From Bradyrhizobium campsiandrae (GTDB taxonomy: Bacteria; Pseudomonadota; Alphaproteobacteria; Rhizobiales; Xanthobacteraceae), in assembly GCF_014529705.1 (NCBI RefSeq), contig NZ_JAANIH010000004.1, positions 62,001 to 126,000 of the forward strand: DNA of 64,000 nucleotides, given 5' to 3'. Of the stretch, positions 8,418 through 16,899 are shown piece by piece. Every line of letters begins with the position of its first letter. The stretch's first letter is position 1. A model generated the notes under the pieces. It searched no databases. It was given only the letters and a program-made list of their open reading frames with translations, and was not told the origin of the DNA. A program made the translations under genes and the position numbers.

Positions 8418-9476
8418 ATGAAGATCACTATCTCAGCGTTGCGCCGTCTGGTTGCCAGTCTGCGGGCAAGAGGCCGACGGCTCGGACTGGCGGCCCTTGG
8501 GCTGACGGCTCTCACCGGCAGCGCCATGGCCGAGCCGCAGCTTGAAAAGACCGAGATCCGCTATCAGGGCTGGGTCGGGCAGGTGACCTTCGTCGAGCTG
8601 GCCGACGATCTTGGCTATCTCGCGCCGCTCAAGCTCAAATGGGTCGGCAACACCATCAGCGGTCCGCAGGACATCCAGACCGTCGTGACTGGCGACATCG
8701 ATATCGGCGGTGCGTTCTACGGCGCGATCATCAAGTTGATCGCCGCCAAAGCGCCGATCAAGGCGGTGGTCGGTTACTACGGTTCGGACGAGAACACCTA
8801 TAACGGCTACTACGTGAAGGAGGACAGCCCGATCAAGACCGCGCGGGACCTGATCGGCAAGAAGGTCGCAGTCAACACGCTGGGGGCGCATCTCGAATTC
8901 GTCCTGCGCGAGTACCTTGCCCGCAACGGCCTGACGCCGGCGGAGGCAAAGCAGGTGACGCTGGTCGCGATCCCGCCCGTCACCGGCGAGCAGGCGCTGC
9001 GACAAGGACAGGTCGAGGTTACCACGTTGGCCGGCGTATTGCGCGACAAGGCGCTCGAGCGCGGCGGGATTCGCAGACTGTTTGCCGACACGGATCTGTT
9101 CGGGAGCTTTACCGGCGGAGCCTATGTGTTGCGGGATAAGTTCATCAAGGAGAACCCGAACACGTCCCGCACGCTGATTGAAGGCGTCTCCCGTGCCATC
9201 GCCTGGGCACAGACCACTCCGCCCGAGGAGGTGCGCGCACGCTTCGAGCGCATCATTGGCGAACGCAAGCGGAACGAGGATGCCACGCCGATCAAATATT
9301 GGAAGAGCACGGGCGTCGCGACCAAGGGTGGCGTGATCGGGAATGCCGAGCTCCAGGTGTGGATCGACTGGCTGGTCAAGGACGGGCTCTTGAAGCCGGA
9401 CCAGCTCAAGCCGTCGGACCTCTACACCAACGAGTTCAACTATTTCCGCCCTGGCAAGACCGCGGAGGCCAAATGA
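8418..9476 (+). CDS. Sulfonate/taurine-type ABC transporter substrate-binding protein
   Basis: The 352-residue protein has a long signal sequence containing RGRRLGLAALGL and a likely cleavage after Ala-38, then an SsuA/TauA/NMT1-like periplasmic binding fold (ISGPQDIQTVVTGDIDIGGAFYGA and the TLGAHLEFVLREYLARNG region). Start ATG 8418 has GGAG eight bases upstream; longer in-frame versions overlap the dioxygenase. It is the first transporter gene after the TauD-like dioxygenase, and its TGA overlaps the ATG of the ATPase gene. It probably captures the sulfonate that the dioxygenase cleaves. The Tat or Sec route is not certain. Confidence 0.88.
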   Translation: MKITISALRRLVASLRARGRRLGLAALGLTALTGSAMAEPQLEKTEIRYQGWVGQVTFVELADDLGYLAPLKLKWVGNTISGPQDIQTVVTGDIDIGGAFYGAIIKLIAAKAPIKAVVGYYGSDENTYNGYYVKEDSPIKTARDLIGKKVAVNTLGAHLEFVLREYLARNGLTPAEAKQVTLVAIPPVTGEQALRQGQVEVTTLAGVLRDKALERGGIRRLFADTDLFGSFTGGAYVLRDKFIKENPNTSRTLIEGVSRAIAWAQTTPPEEVRARFERIIGERKRNEDATPIKYWKSTGVATKGGVIGNAELQVWIDWLVKDGLLKPDQLKPSDLYTNEFNYFRPGKTAEAK

Positions 9477-10333
9477 CGCCAGCCAAGATCCGGTTCGAGC
9501 ACGTCCGCAAGGAATTCCCGGTCCGCGGCAAGGATGGCGGGCCGGCGCAAAGCTTCACGGCACTTGACGACATCACACTGGATGTTCGGACCGGCGAATT
9601 CCTTGCCCTGGTCGGGCCGAGCGGATGCGGCAAGTCGACCCTGCTGGATTTGCTCGGCGGCCTGACGACACCGAGTAGCGGGCGCATCCTGCTCGATGGC
9701 AAGATCATCGAGGGGCCTGCGCGCGACCGCGGCATCGTGTTTCAGCAATATGCGCTGTTTCCCTGGCGCACAGCTGCTCAGAATGTCGAATTCGGGCTCG
9801 ATATCGCCGGGGTGAAGGCCAGGGAGCGGCGGGAGAAGGCGCAGCACTATCTCGATCTCGTCGGTCTGTCCGGCTTTGCTGATCGCTATCCGCACGAGCT
9901 CTCCGGTGGCATGAAGCAGCGCGTCGCGATCGCCCGCAGCCTTGCCTACGATCCGGAAGTGCTGCTGATGGACGAGCCGTTTGCAGCGCTGGATGCGCAA
10001 ACGCGCGAGACGCTGCAGGTTGAACTCTTGCGGATCTGGCGCAGCACGGGAAAGACCATCCTGTTCATCACCCACGGCATCGATGAAGCCGTGGTGCTTG
10101 GTCAGCGCGTGGCGGTGATGACCTCGCGTCCGGGCCGCATCAAGCAACTCATCGATATTCCCGATGAGCTGCACAGCGAGACCGAGGACGTTCGCTCACT
10201 GCCCGGATTCGGGCATGTCAGGCACGAAGTATGGTCGCTGCTGCGCGACGAGGTCTTGAAGGCGCAAGGCTCCCAGGTGGTCGCTTTGGGCGGCGAGCCC
10301 GTGGCAAAGGCGAAGGAGCTGGCTCATGTCTAA
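9473..10333 (+). CDS. ABC transporter ATP-binding protein, SsuB/TauB type
   Basis: The 286-residue ATPase shows Walker A GPSGCGKST at residues 48-56, Q-loop FQQYALFPW, signature LSGGMKQRVAIARSL and Walker B LLMDEPFAALD, followed by the switch histidine in FITHGIDEA. These are the forms usual for nitrate/sulfonate/taurine importers. ATG 9473 overlaps the stop of the binding-protein gene by four bases (ATGA), so translation is probably coupled. The permease gene overlaps its 3' end. It powers uptake at the inner membrane. Confidence 0.93.
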   Translation: MTPAKIRFEHVRKEFPVRGKDGGPAQSFTALDDITLDVRTGEFLALVGPSGCGKSTLLDLLGGLTTPSSGRILLDGKIIEGPARDRGIVFQQYALFPWRTAAQNVEFGLDIAGVKARERREKAQHYLDLVGLSGFADRYPHELSGGMKQRVAIARSLAYDPEVLLMDEPFAALDAQTRETLQVELLRIWRSTGKTILFITHGIDEAVVLGQRVAVMTSRPGRIKQLIDIPDELHSETEDVRSLPGFGHVRHEVWSLLRDEVLKAQGSQVVALGGEPVAKAKELAHV

Positions 10334-11192
10334 TCTGGAGATCCTGACCCTGCTGGAGCTGGCCGAGGGGAGCCCGAGAGACCGGGCCAGGCAACGTGCC
10401 GGCGTAGTTGTCGCAGCGAGGGGCAGCTTGGTGCGTTGGTTCGGCATCATCGGGCAACGATGCCTGCTGTTGCTGCTGTTCCTGGCCGTCTGGGAGACGG
10501 CGCCGCGCCTTGGTCTGATCGATGTGACCTTCCTGCCGCCGTTCTCCGAGGTGATCGCCGCGGGCTGGCAGCTTGCACAGAGTGGGGAGCTCTATGACGA
10601 TGTCGCCGCCAGCCTGCTTCGAGCCCTCAGCGGTTTCCTGATCGCCATCGTCCTGTTCGTGCCGTTGGGGGTGCTGACGGGATGGTATGCCCGGCTTGGC
10701 GATCTCCTGAACCAGATCATCGAGATCGCGCGCAACACGGCGCCGCTGGCGCTGCTGCCGGTCTTCATTCTCCTGCTCGGGATCGGCGAGCTCTCGAAGG
10801 TCACCATGGTGATCTATAGCTGCGCCTGGCCGCTGCTGCTCAATACGATCGCGGCCGTGCGCCAGGTCGATCCGCTCCTGATCAAGTCGGCGCGGACGAT
10901 GGGGGCGACGCCAAGCCAGTTGTTCCGAAAGGTGATCCTGCCGGCGTCGCTGCCGACGATCTTCGTCGGCATTCGCCTCGCGAGCGCTTCGGCGATGCTG
11001 GTGTTGGTGGCCTCGGAGATGGTCGGTGCGAAATCAGGGCTCGGCTTTCTCATCATCAATAGCCAGTACAGCTTCCTGATCCCGCAGATGTATTTCGGCA
11101 TCCTCGGCATCACCGTGATCGGCCTCGCCTTCAACGCAATCCTCGAGGCGTTGGAGCGTCGCCTGATGCGCTGGAAGGCGCCGGCCGTATAG
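10326..11192 (+). CDS. ABC transporter permease, SsuC/TauC type
   Basis: The 288-residue membrane protein has a cytoplasmic N-terminal tail of about 38 residues and then the six-helix BPD_transp_1 fold. The EAA-like loop that contacts the ATPase is seen as SARTMGATPSQLFRKVILPASLPTIFVGIRLA (read in two parts around residue 200). The start ATG overlaps the last codons of the ATPase gene by eight bases. It completes the three-gene importer behind the TauD-like dioxygenase. The operon ends here; a repeat-type hairpin follows immediately. Confidence 0.93.
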   Translation: MSNLEILTLLELAEGSPRDRARQRAGVVVAARGSLVRWFGIIGQRCLLLLLFLAVWETAPRLGLIDVTFLPPFSEVIAAGWQLAQSGELYDDVAASLLRALSGFLIAIVLFVPLGVLTGWYARLGDLLNQIIEIARNTAPLALLPVFILLLGIGELSKVTMVIYSCAWPLLLNTIAAVRQVDPLLIKSARTMGATPSQLFRKVILPASLPTIFVGIRLASASAMLVLVASEMVGAKSGLGFLIINSQYSFLIPQMYFGILGITVIGLAFNAILEALERRLMRWKAPAV

Positions 11193-11255
11193 CGTTTTCG
11201 AGCGAAGTGGACACCGGTTCGCGCCAAGAAAACGCGTAGAAACAAGAAGCTCTAG
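11192..11255. repeat. Dispersed Bradyrhizobium-type intergenic repeat with hairpin
   Basis: The arms GCGTTTTC (11192-11199) and GAAAACGC (11228-11235) are exact inverted repeats around a 28-base loop, followed by CGTAGAAACAAGAAGCTCTAG. I recall very similar elements scattered between genes in Bradyrhizobium genomes. It fills the gap between two convergent operons and may act as a bidirectional terminator. Copy number cannot be seen here, since I find only this copy in the window. Confidence 0.6.
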
Positions 11256-12178
11256 CCTTGCTTGTTTCGGACCGTGGCCTGGGTCACGATGCTGTTCGGC
11301 GGCACACTTTGGGTCAGCCAGACATTGCCGCCGATCGTCGATCCGCGACCAATGGTGATCCGGCCCAAAATCGTGGCGCCGGCATAGATGACGACGTCAT
11401 CTTCCACGATCGGATGGCGGGCGTCGCCCTTGATCAAACTGCCATCGTCGTCGGTCGGAAAGTGGCGGGCGCCGAGCGTGACGGCCTGATAGACGCGGAC
11501 GTTGTCGCCGATGATGGCGGTCTCGCCGATCACAACGCCTGTGCCGTGGTCGATGAAGAAGCCCGAGCCGATGCTCGCGCCGGGGTGGATGTCGATCCCG
11601 GTACGGGTATGCGCGATCTCGGCGATCAGGCGAGCGATAAGTCGAGCGCCCAGTCCGTGCAGGATATGGGCGAGGCGGTGATGAATGATTGCCGTCATCC
11701 CGGGATAGCCGATCAGGATCTCGGGAAAATTCCGGGCGGCCGGGTCGCCGACGAAGGCGGCCCTGAGGTCGTTGATGAGGAGCCCGCGCACGATCGGCAG
11801 TCGCGAGCCGAAGGTCCGGGTCAGTTCGATTGCGTCCTCGCGGCGGAAGCCGGCAGTGAGCTCGTCGCCGATGAAGAGGGCGCCGCGATGGATCTGGTCG
11901 CACAACGAGTCCAAGGCGACGCTGAGCGTGTTTCCGACGAAATAGTCGATATTCTCGCCGTCGAGCTCGGAGCGACCGTAATGCCGCGGAAACAGCGCCG
12001 CCGTGAGGCCATTGAGGACCGCCTCCAGAGCTTCACGCGATGGGGCTTGGCGTGCTTCGCCGTCCCTGCGAATGCTGTGTGTCTCCTCCCGGGAGACGCG
12101 GAGCTCGGCCACGATCCGGTCGAGCCGCCACCGGCTGGCAGTTGGCTCGAGGTCCGATGTCGGTATTTCGCGTTTCAT
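11252..12178 (-). CDS. cysE: Serine O-acetyltransferase (CysE/EpsC-like)
   Basis: The 308-residue protein has an N-terminal helical domain and a C-terminal left-handed beta-helix. The catalytic region of serine acetyltransferases is visible as DIHPGASIGSGFFIDHGTGVVIGETAIIG (in two parts near residues 200-230), with the paired histidines. It makes O-acetylserine, the acceptor for sulfide in cysteine synthesis. I choose ATG 12178 because of the GAGGGC ribosome binding site; an ATG at 12235 overlapping the flavin reductase stop would add 19 residues. Its place as last gene of a sulfonate desulfurisation operon ties sulfur release to cysteine formation. Confidence 0.88.
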   Translation of the reverse strand: MKREIPTSDLEPTASRWRLDRIVAELRVSREETHSIRRDGEARQAPSREALEAVLNGLTAALFPRHYGRSELDGENIDYFVGNTLSVALDSLCDQIHRGALFIGDELTAGFRREDAIELTRTFGSRLPIVRGLLINDLRAAFVGDPAARNFPEILIGYPGMTAIIHHRLAHILHGLGARLIARLIAEIAHTRTGIDIHPGASIGSGFFIDHGTGVVIGETAIIGDNVRVYQAVTLGARHFPTDDDGSLIKGDARHPIVEDDVVIYAGATILGRITIGRGSTIGGNVWLTQSVPPNSIVTQATVRNKQG

Positions 12179-12224
12179 GCTGCCCTCGCTTTGTGCCGGA
12201 GACCGAGAAGCTGCAGGAGCGCTC

Positions 12225-12797
12225 CTACCTGACATGCGCCAGGGGGATGCTGATCTCGGCGAGCAAATCCAGATCGTAATCGTGCTTGATCTCGATGTAT
12301 TGACCGTTCCAGTATACCAGCCCCGACAACTGGGGCGACAATTCGAAGCTCAAAATGCTGCCGACGATGATCCCGTGCGAATACCGCTCGATGATCTCCT
12401 CCACCTGGCATTCGACCGTCGCCAGTGAATTGCCAAGCAGGGGGACGCCGGATAGCCCAGCCGTCCAGGCTACGCCTTCATAGCGCTGAGCCCCCTTCAG
12501 CCTGCCATTGCTGAATCGGCTCGCGAGCTCCTGCTGGTCTGATCCGAGAATGTTGACCCCGAACACCCTGTGGCGTTCGATCGGGGCGAAGGACGAGGCC
12601 TGCCTGTTGACGCTGACCAGCACGCGCGGCGGGCTCGCGCTGAGCGAGGTCAGTGACGTGACCGTCATCCCCGTGATGTCGTCGTCGCGGCCGGCCGTGA
12701 TGATGCTGACGCCGCCGGCGAGGCGGCGCATCACGGCGCGGAACTGCTGCTCGATCTCATCGCCGTCAGTGACCAGATGAATGTCCGACTTTCCCAT
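12225..12797 (-). CDS. Flavin reductase family protein (NAD(P)H:FMN oxidoreductase)
   Basis: The 190-residue protein fits the flavin-reductase-like (DIM6/NTAB) family of about 160-190 residues: FRAVMRRLAGGVSIITAG at the start, the TGMTVTSLTSLSASPPRVLVSVN flavin-binding segment (in two pieces) and FGVNILGSDQQELASRFS. Such proteins supply FMNH2 to two-component monooxygenases. It lies 38 bases downstream of the SfnB/DszC-like gene and is the only dedicated flavin reductase in the window. It may therefore also serve the LLM and NtaA-type enzymes encoded nearby; that wider role is inferred. Confidence 0.9.
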   Translation of the reverse strand: MGKSDIHLVTDGDEIEQQFRAVMRRLAGGVSIITAGRDDDITGMTVTSLTSLSASPPRVLVSVNRQASSFAPIERHRVFGVNILGSDQQELASRFSNGRLKGAQRYEGVAWTAGLSGVPLLGNSLATVECQVEEIIERYSHGIIVGSILSFELSPQLSGLVYWNGQYIEIKHDYDLDLLAEISIPLAHVR

Positions 12798-12835
12798 GGT
12801 TTATTCTCCTCGGACCGTCGAATGAGGGCCCCTTC

Positions 12836-14068
12836 CTAGAAGAAGCCCTTCGCCGGCAACGGCGTGCCGCTGATTTCGTACTGACCGATCGAGCGCGCCT
12901 TGTAGGTGGTCGGATTGTGCGACGACAGCGTCCGTGCATTGCGCCAGTGCCGGTCGAAATTGGTGACCTTCTTGGTCGCGGACGCGCCGCCGACGTCGAA
13001 CAGCAGGCTGCCGCCGCGGATCGCGAAATCGTCGGCGATGATCTTGGCTTTGGCCGAGAGCAGCGCGGCCGTGTGGGCGGCTTCCGCGGCGTTCGATGCG
13101 CCCGCGTCGAAGGCATCGGTCGCGACGTCGAGCGCCTCGGCAGCCGCCAGCACCACCGTTTCGGCCGCAAACGCCCCGCTGGCGATCTGGCCGACGGTCT
13201 GCTGGAGCAGGGGATCGTCGGTCGGAATTTCGGTCGGCGCGTAATAGAACGTACGCTTACGCGAATGGATCAGGGCGGTCGCGTCGCGCAAGGTTGCGCG
13301 CGCGATACCGGCAACGACCGCAGTCAGGAACAGTTGCGCGAACGTGTTCGAGTAAGGAACGCCGTAGCCCGTGTCAGGTGTGTCGAAGACGATCTCCTGG
13401 CGTTTGACCTTGACGTTGCGGAAATGCGTCGTGCCGGTTGCGGTGAGCCGCTGTCCGAGCCCGTCCCAGTCATCAACCAGCTCGATGCCGTCGCGCTTGA
13501 TCGGTACGATGGTCGCGCCGGTTGTTCCATCAGGATCGGCCGCGCGCACCAGAACATAGTCGGAGTACAACGTGCCGGTGCTGTAATATTTGGTGCCGTT
13601 CAGCAGGAAATCGCCGTTCGCGTCCGGCGTGAATGTGGTGCCCGGCGTGACATTGCCAACGCGCGGGCTTTCCAGCTCGGTGGTCGCAAGGCCGATGATG
13701 GCGCCTTCGGTCACCGCCTTCTGCCAGGCGCGGCTCTGCTCGTCCTTGGGCGTGCGCACCAGCCGCTCGACCACACTGAAATGGTTGCGAAGAATATGCG
13801 CGACATTGGCGTCGGCCTCGCCGAGGCGGATCACGAAAGCGAAGAGATCGCGGATCGTGCTGCCGGCACCGCCGGCGTTCACCGGAAGCCGCAACGCGCC
13901 GAGGCGGGCGCGGCGGATGAGATCGATGACCTCGAAGGGGAGCACGCGGTCGCGTTCTCGCGCGCTCGCCCCCTCGGCGATCTGGTTGAGCAGCGCTTCC
14001 AGCTCCGGCGAGCCGGTTTTGAGCGGCTCCGATGAGCCGAGGGAGGGGGCGGATACGGTCTTGTTCAT
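12836..14068 (-). CDS. SfnB/DszC-like flavin monooxygenase of the acyl-CoA dehydrogenase fold
   Basis: The 410-residue protein has the acyl-CoA dehydrogenase fold with an N-terminal helical domain, a middle beta domain (IIGLATTELESPRVGNV, then GTKYYSTGTLYSDYVLV) and a C-terminal helical bundle ending in RTLSSHNPTTYKARSIG. These features are typical of SfnB and DszC, which use reduced flavin to oxygenate organosulfur compounds rather than dehydrogenate acyl-CoA. I start at ATG 14068; a GTG at 14086 is possible. It sits between a sulfonate binding protein and a flavin reductase, consistent with a two-component desulfurising monooxygenase. Confidence 0.87.
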   Translation of the reverse strand: MNKTVSAPSLGSSEPLKTGSPELEALLNQIAEGASARERDRVLPFEVIDLIRRARLGALRLPVNAGGAGSTIRDLFAFVIRLGEADANVAHILRNHFSVVERLVRTPKDEQSRAWQKAVTEGAIIGLATTELESPRVGNVTPGTTFTPDANGDFLLNGTKYYSTGTLYSDYVLVRAADPDGTTGATIVPIKRDGIELVDDWDGLGQRLTATGTTHFRNVKVKRQEIVFDTPDTGYGVPYSNTFAQLFLTAVVAGIARATLRDATALIHSRKRTFYYAPTEIPTDDPLLQQTVGQIASGAFAAETVVLAAAEALDVATDAFDAGASNAAEAAHTAALLSAKAKIIADDFAIRGGSLLFDVGGASATKKVTNFDRHWRNARTLSSHNPTTYKARSIGQYEISGTPLPAKGFF

Positions 14069-14090
14069 GATTGGCCTGCTGGTCACGTTC

Positions 14091-15098
14091 TTAGAGCTGG
14101 GCGAGATGATCGGTCACCTTGACCGGCTCGGGCAGAACCTTGCGAGCGACGAGCCAGTCGGCAGCCTTTTGCAGCTCGCTGATGAAGCGCTCGTCATTGA
14201 CCGCGAAGTAGCGGTACTGGCGCTTCAGCGCGATGAACTGATCGCGGACCTCGTCGCTGTACTTGCCCGCCTTCTGGGCGATGTACTCCGCCTCCTTGCC
14301 GTTCTCCGAGATCCACTTGCCTTCGGCGCGGAACGCATCGTCGACGGCGCGCACGAGGGCGGGGTTGTCGGTCGCGAATTTGCGGGTGGTCAGGTACGAG
14401 GTGTAGTCGATCTGGAAGTCGAGATCGCGGCCCTCCAGGAAGATGTCATGCGCCTTGTATTCGAGCCGCGCGATGTCGACGCCTGGGCTCCACATCGACC
14501 AGGCGTCGACCTTGCCGGAGGCAAGGGCCGGCGCGGCGTCGGGCGGATTGAGATAGACGAACTTGACCTTGGAACGGTCAACCTTGTGCTTCTCGAGCGC
14601 TGCGACCAGCAGGAATTCGCCGAGGCCGGAGCGGTTGACCGCGACCGACTTGCCGACGAGGTCCTCGACCTTGTCGATGCCGGAGCCGTCCTTGGCGATG
14701 ATCGCCGTGGTGCGGGGCTCGTAGACCACGAACTGGGTGAACACCAGCGGAGAGCCCGCGATGATAGCGGCCAGCGCCGGCGTCGTGCTGCCGCCAAAGC
14801 TGAAATCGGCGCTGCCGCCGGTGACCGCCTGCAATGTCGGGGCATGGTTCGGGAAGGGGCCGAGCCATTCGACCTTGATGCTGTCCTTGGCCAGCACCTT
14901 CTCGAACTCGCCGCGCTCCTTGGCGATCAGATTGAGGCCGCTGAGGCCCCAGGTCAGGCGCACTGTGTCAGTCGTACGGCCGGTTGCGGCCTCGGCAAAA
15001 TCGCTGATGTTGAGGCCGGCGAGGGCGCCGACACCGAAGGCCGCCGTGCCAAGAAAGCTGCGGCGGGACGGCTTGGCGATGGGAGAGTCAGACATCAT
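14091..15098 (-). CDS. Aliphatic sulfonate ABC transporter substrate-binding protein, Tat signal
   Basis: The 335-residue protein opens with a clear twin-arginine signal (SRRSFLGTAAFG, residues about 11-22), so it is probably exported folded. The mature part is SsuA/NMT1-like: LTWGLSGLNLIAKERGEFEK, GGSADFSFGGSTTPALAA and AVNRSGLGEFLLVAAL. It is the third gene of the operon after permease and ATPase, with GGAAGG just before the ATG pair at 15098 and 15095. It should deliver an aliphatic sulfonate or sulfone-derived sulfinate to the SfnB/DszC-like enzyme encoded next. The exact ligand is unknown. Confidence 0.9.
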   Translation of the reverse strand: MMSDSPIAKPSRRSFLGTAAFGVGALAGLNISDFAEAATGRTTDTVRLTWGLSGLNLIAKERGEFEKVLAKDSIKVEWLGPFPNHAPTLQAVTGGSADFSFGGSTTPALAAIIAGSPLVFTQFVVYEPRTTAIIAKDGSGIDKVEDLVGKSVAVNRSGLGEFLLVAALEKHKVDRSKVKFVYLNPPDAAPALASGKVDAWSMWSPGVDIARLEYKAHDIFLEGRDLDFQIDYTSYLTTRKFATDNPALVRAVDDAFRAEGKWISENGKEAEYIAQKAGKYSDEVRDQFIALKRQYRYFAVNDERFISELQKAADWLVARKVLPEPVKVTDHLAQL

Positions 15099-15112
15099 GG
15101 CCTTCCGCTAAA

Positions 15113-15841
15113 TCAGTGGATGGAATGCGAGTTCACGCCGAGCTCGCGAAGGAGCTCGGTACGCGAGATGGGTGTCGAGGCGTTGCGCGCGGCGCGGTGC
15201 TCGTAGGCGATGGCGCCGTTCCGCATCACCAGGATGCGATCCGCCAGAGCAATCGCCTCATCAACGTCATGCGTGACGAGCAGAACGCCCGGCTGGTGAT
15301 TGGCGACGAGTTCCCGAACGAGCTCATGCATGCGAATGCGGGTGAGAGCGTCCAATGCTGCAAAGGGCTCGTCGAGCAGCAGAAGCTCGGGCTGCTGGAC
15401 CAGCGCACGGGCCAGCGCGACGCGCTGGGCCTGTCCGCCGGAAAGATTGCGCGGCCAGTCGTCGAGACGATCGCCGAGGCCCACCTCGGTCAACGCTTCG
15501 GCGGCGCGCTCGCGTGCGTCCGGCACCTGCAAACCAAGCGAGACGTTGCGCCAGAGGCTGTCCCAGGGCAGCAGCCGGTGCTCCTGGAACACCACCGCCG
15601 GACGGCGCGGCGCGACGATGCGTCCGCCCTGGATCGAATCCAGTCCCGCGAGCGCCCGCAGCAATGTGGTCTTGCCGCAGCCGCTCTCGCCAAGCAGAGC
15701 AACGAACTCGCCCCGTTCGATGCGCAGGTTCAGCTTCTCGATGACCACGCGGCTGCCGTAGCTGCGCACGAGATTGCTGACGACGACGGCCGGACCGGTT
15801 TCAAATGAAGCGGGAGACAGTGGAGCCACGTGAGCGCTCAT
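15113..15841 (-). CDS. ssuB: Aliphatic sulfonate ABC transporter ATP-binding protein
   Basis: The 242-residue ATPase carries Walker A GESGCGKTT (about residues 51-59), the short Q-loop FQEHRLLPW, signature LSGGQAQRVALARAL and Walker B LLLDEPFAALDALTR. The short form of about 240 residues and the EHRLLPW sequence are typical of SsuB. The start ATG overlaps the stop of the permease gene by four bases. The C-terminal tail ends in a histidine-containing segment and gives no further clue. Function as the motor of the sulfonate importer is secure; substrate range is not. Confidence 0.92.
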   Translation of the reverse strand: MSAHVAPLSPASFETGPAVVVSNLVRSYGSRVVIEKLNLRIERGEFVALLGESGCGKTTLLRALAGLDSIQGGRIVAPRRPAVVFQEHRLLPWDSLWRNVSLGLQVPDARERAAEALTEVGLGDRLDDWPRNLSGGQAQRVALARALVQQPELLLLDEPFAALDALTRIRMHELVRELVANHQPGVLLVTHDVDEAIALADRILVMRNGAIAYEHRAARNASTPISRTELLRELGVNSHSIH

Positions 15842-16776
15842 CGTGCCGCCCCGTAGTTCGGATGCCAGGCAAGCAAGCGCCGTTCGAGGACGCGGGCAAT
15901 GCCGTCGGCTGCGACACCGATGAGCGCATAGATCACGATCGTCAGAACGATCACGTCGGTCCGCAGGAATTCACGCGCGTCCATGGCGAGAAAGCCGATG
16001 CCCGACTGTGCGCCGATGGTTTCGGCGACGACCAGCGCAAGCCATGCCGTCGCCAGCGCATAGCGGACCCCCGTCAGGATCGACGGCAATGCCCCGGGAA
16101 GGATGATCCGGCGGATCAGCTGGAGCGAGCTCAGTCCCTGGACGCGGCCGAGCTCGAGCAGCTTTGGATCGACCTGGCGAATACCGAGGACCGTGTTGAT
16201 GTAGATCGGGAAGGTGACGCCGAGGGCCACGAGGAAGATCTTTTGCGTCTCGCCGACGCCAAGCCAGACGATGACCAGGGGCAGCGCTGCGAGGAACGGG
16301 ATCGCCCGGATCATCTGCACGCTGCGGTCGATCAGAGCTTCGGCGACGCGGGAGAAGCCGACGAGAATGCCGAGGCCGCCACCGACGGCCGTGCCGATCA
16401 CGAATCCCGCCGCCGCCCGCAGCAAGCTCACGCCGAGATCGTTAAGGAGTGTGCCCGTGGTTACAAGCTTGAAAGCCGTGCGGATCACCTTGCTTGGCGC
16501 CGGCAGAACTTGCGGCGAGAGCCATCCTGCCTGCGCCAGCCACTCCCAGATGATGACCAGCACGACCGGCGCCAGCCATGACAGGAGCTGAAGGCCGCGC
16601 GTGCCAAGCCTGCTCTTCGTGGCGGCCGGAGCGAGTGCGTTATCGCTGCTTTGCGACGACGGTGCGCTGTCCGCACCGATCACGGTGCGGTCGATGCCGC
16701 TCAGTTCCACATTGCTCAAGACGTCAGACCTCGTTTCACGCACTGCATCTGATGCAGGAGGCGTGACGGCAATCAC
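15838..16776 (-). CDS. ssuC: Aliphatic sulfonate ABC transporter permease
   Basis: The 312-codon frame encodes a six-helix BPD_transp_1 permease with the EAA loop region LGRVQGLSSLQLIRRIILPG near residue 205. The GTG at 16776 is not well supported: the palindrome at 16743-16757 would then lie inside codons 7-11, and residues 1-40 have no family character. A TTG at 16719 preceded by GAGG, or another downstream codon, may be the true start, which would put the palindrome in the leader. It is the first gene of a six-gene operon running down to the serine acetyltransferase. Confidence 0.9.
   Translation of the reverse strand: MIAVTPPASDAVRETRSDVLSNVELSGIDRTVIGADSAPSSQSSDNALAPAATKSRLGTRGLQLLSWLAPVVLVIIWEWLAQAGWLSPQVLPAPSKVIRTAFKLVTTGTLLNDLGVSLLRAAAGFVIGTAVGGGLGILVGFSRVAEALIDRSVQMIRAIPFLAALPLVIVWLGVGETQKIFLVALGVTFPIYINTVLGIRQVDPKLLELGRVQGLSSLQLIRRIILPGALPSILTGVRYALATAWLALVVAETIGAQSGIGFLAMDAREFLRTDVIVLTIVIYALIGVAADGIARVLERRLLAWHPNYGAAR
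16743..16757. promoter_or_regulatory. Candidate operator, CTGCATC-T-GATGCAG palindrome
   Basis: Perfect 7-base arms around a single T at the head of the ssuCB-containing operon. It differs from the 7293-7306 site only by one extra base in the centre. Its location near or before the true permease start, and facing the divergent LLM monooxygenase gene, suits a repressor or activator site for organosulfur genes. Confidence 0.5.
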
Positions 16777-16899
16777 CTGCCGTCTCTACAAAATGTCCCA
16801 CGAAATCAGGCCGACCGAAATAGAGCGGTATTTCAATTGTCGTCAGATCCGGAGTGATCTGCTGTCGTCGCAGCGTGGCTGTGCGACAAAGAAAATCTT

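Noticed and set aside
7247..8527. Minus-strand ORF of 426 codons over the TauD-like gene
   Set aside because: It is antisense to a gene with clear catalytic motifs and its product is arginine-, aspartate- and histidine-rich with no domain; a high-G+C coding shadow.
11258..12232. Plus-strand ORF of 324 codons opposite cysE
   Set aside because: Low-complexity acidic and arginine-rich translation with no domain; shadow of the beta-helix gene.
13590..15206. Plus-strand ORF of 538 codons
   Set aside because: It covers the SfnB/DszC-like gene and the Tat-exported binding protein on the other strand; no family features.
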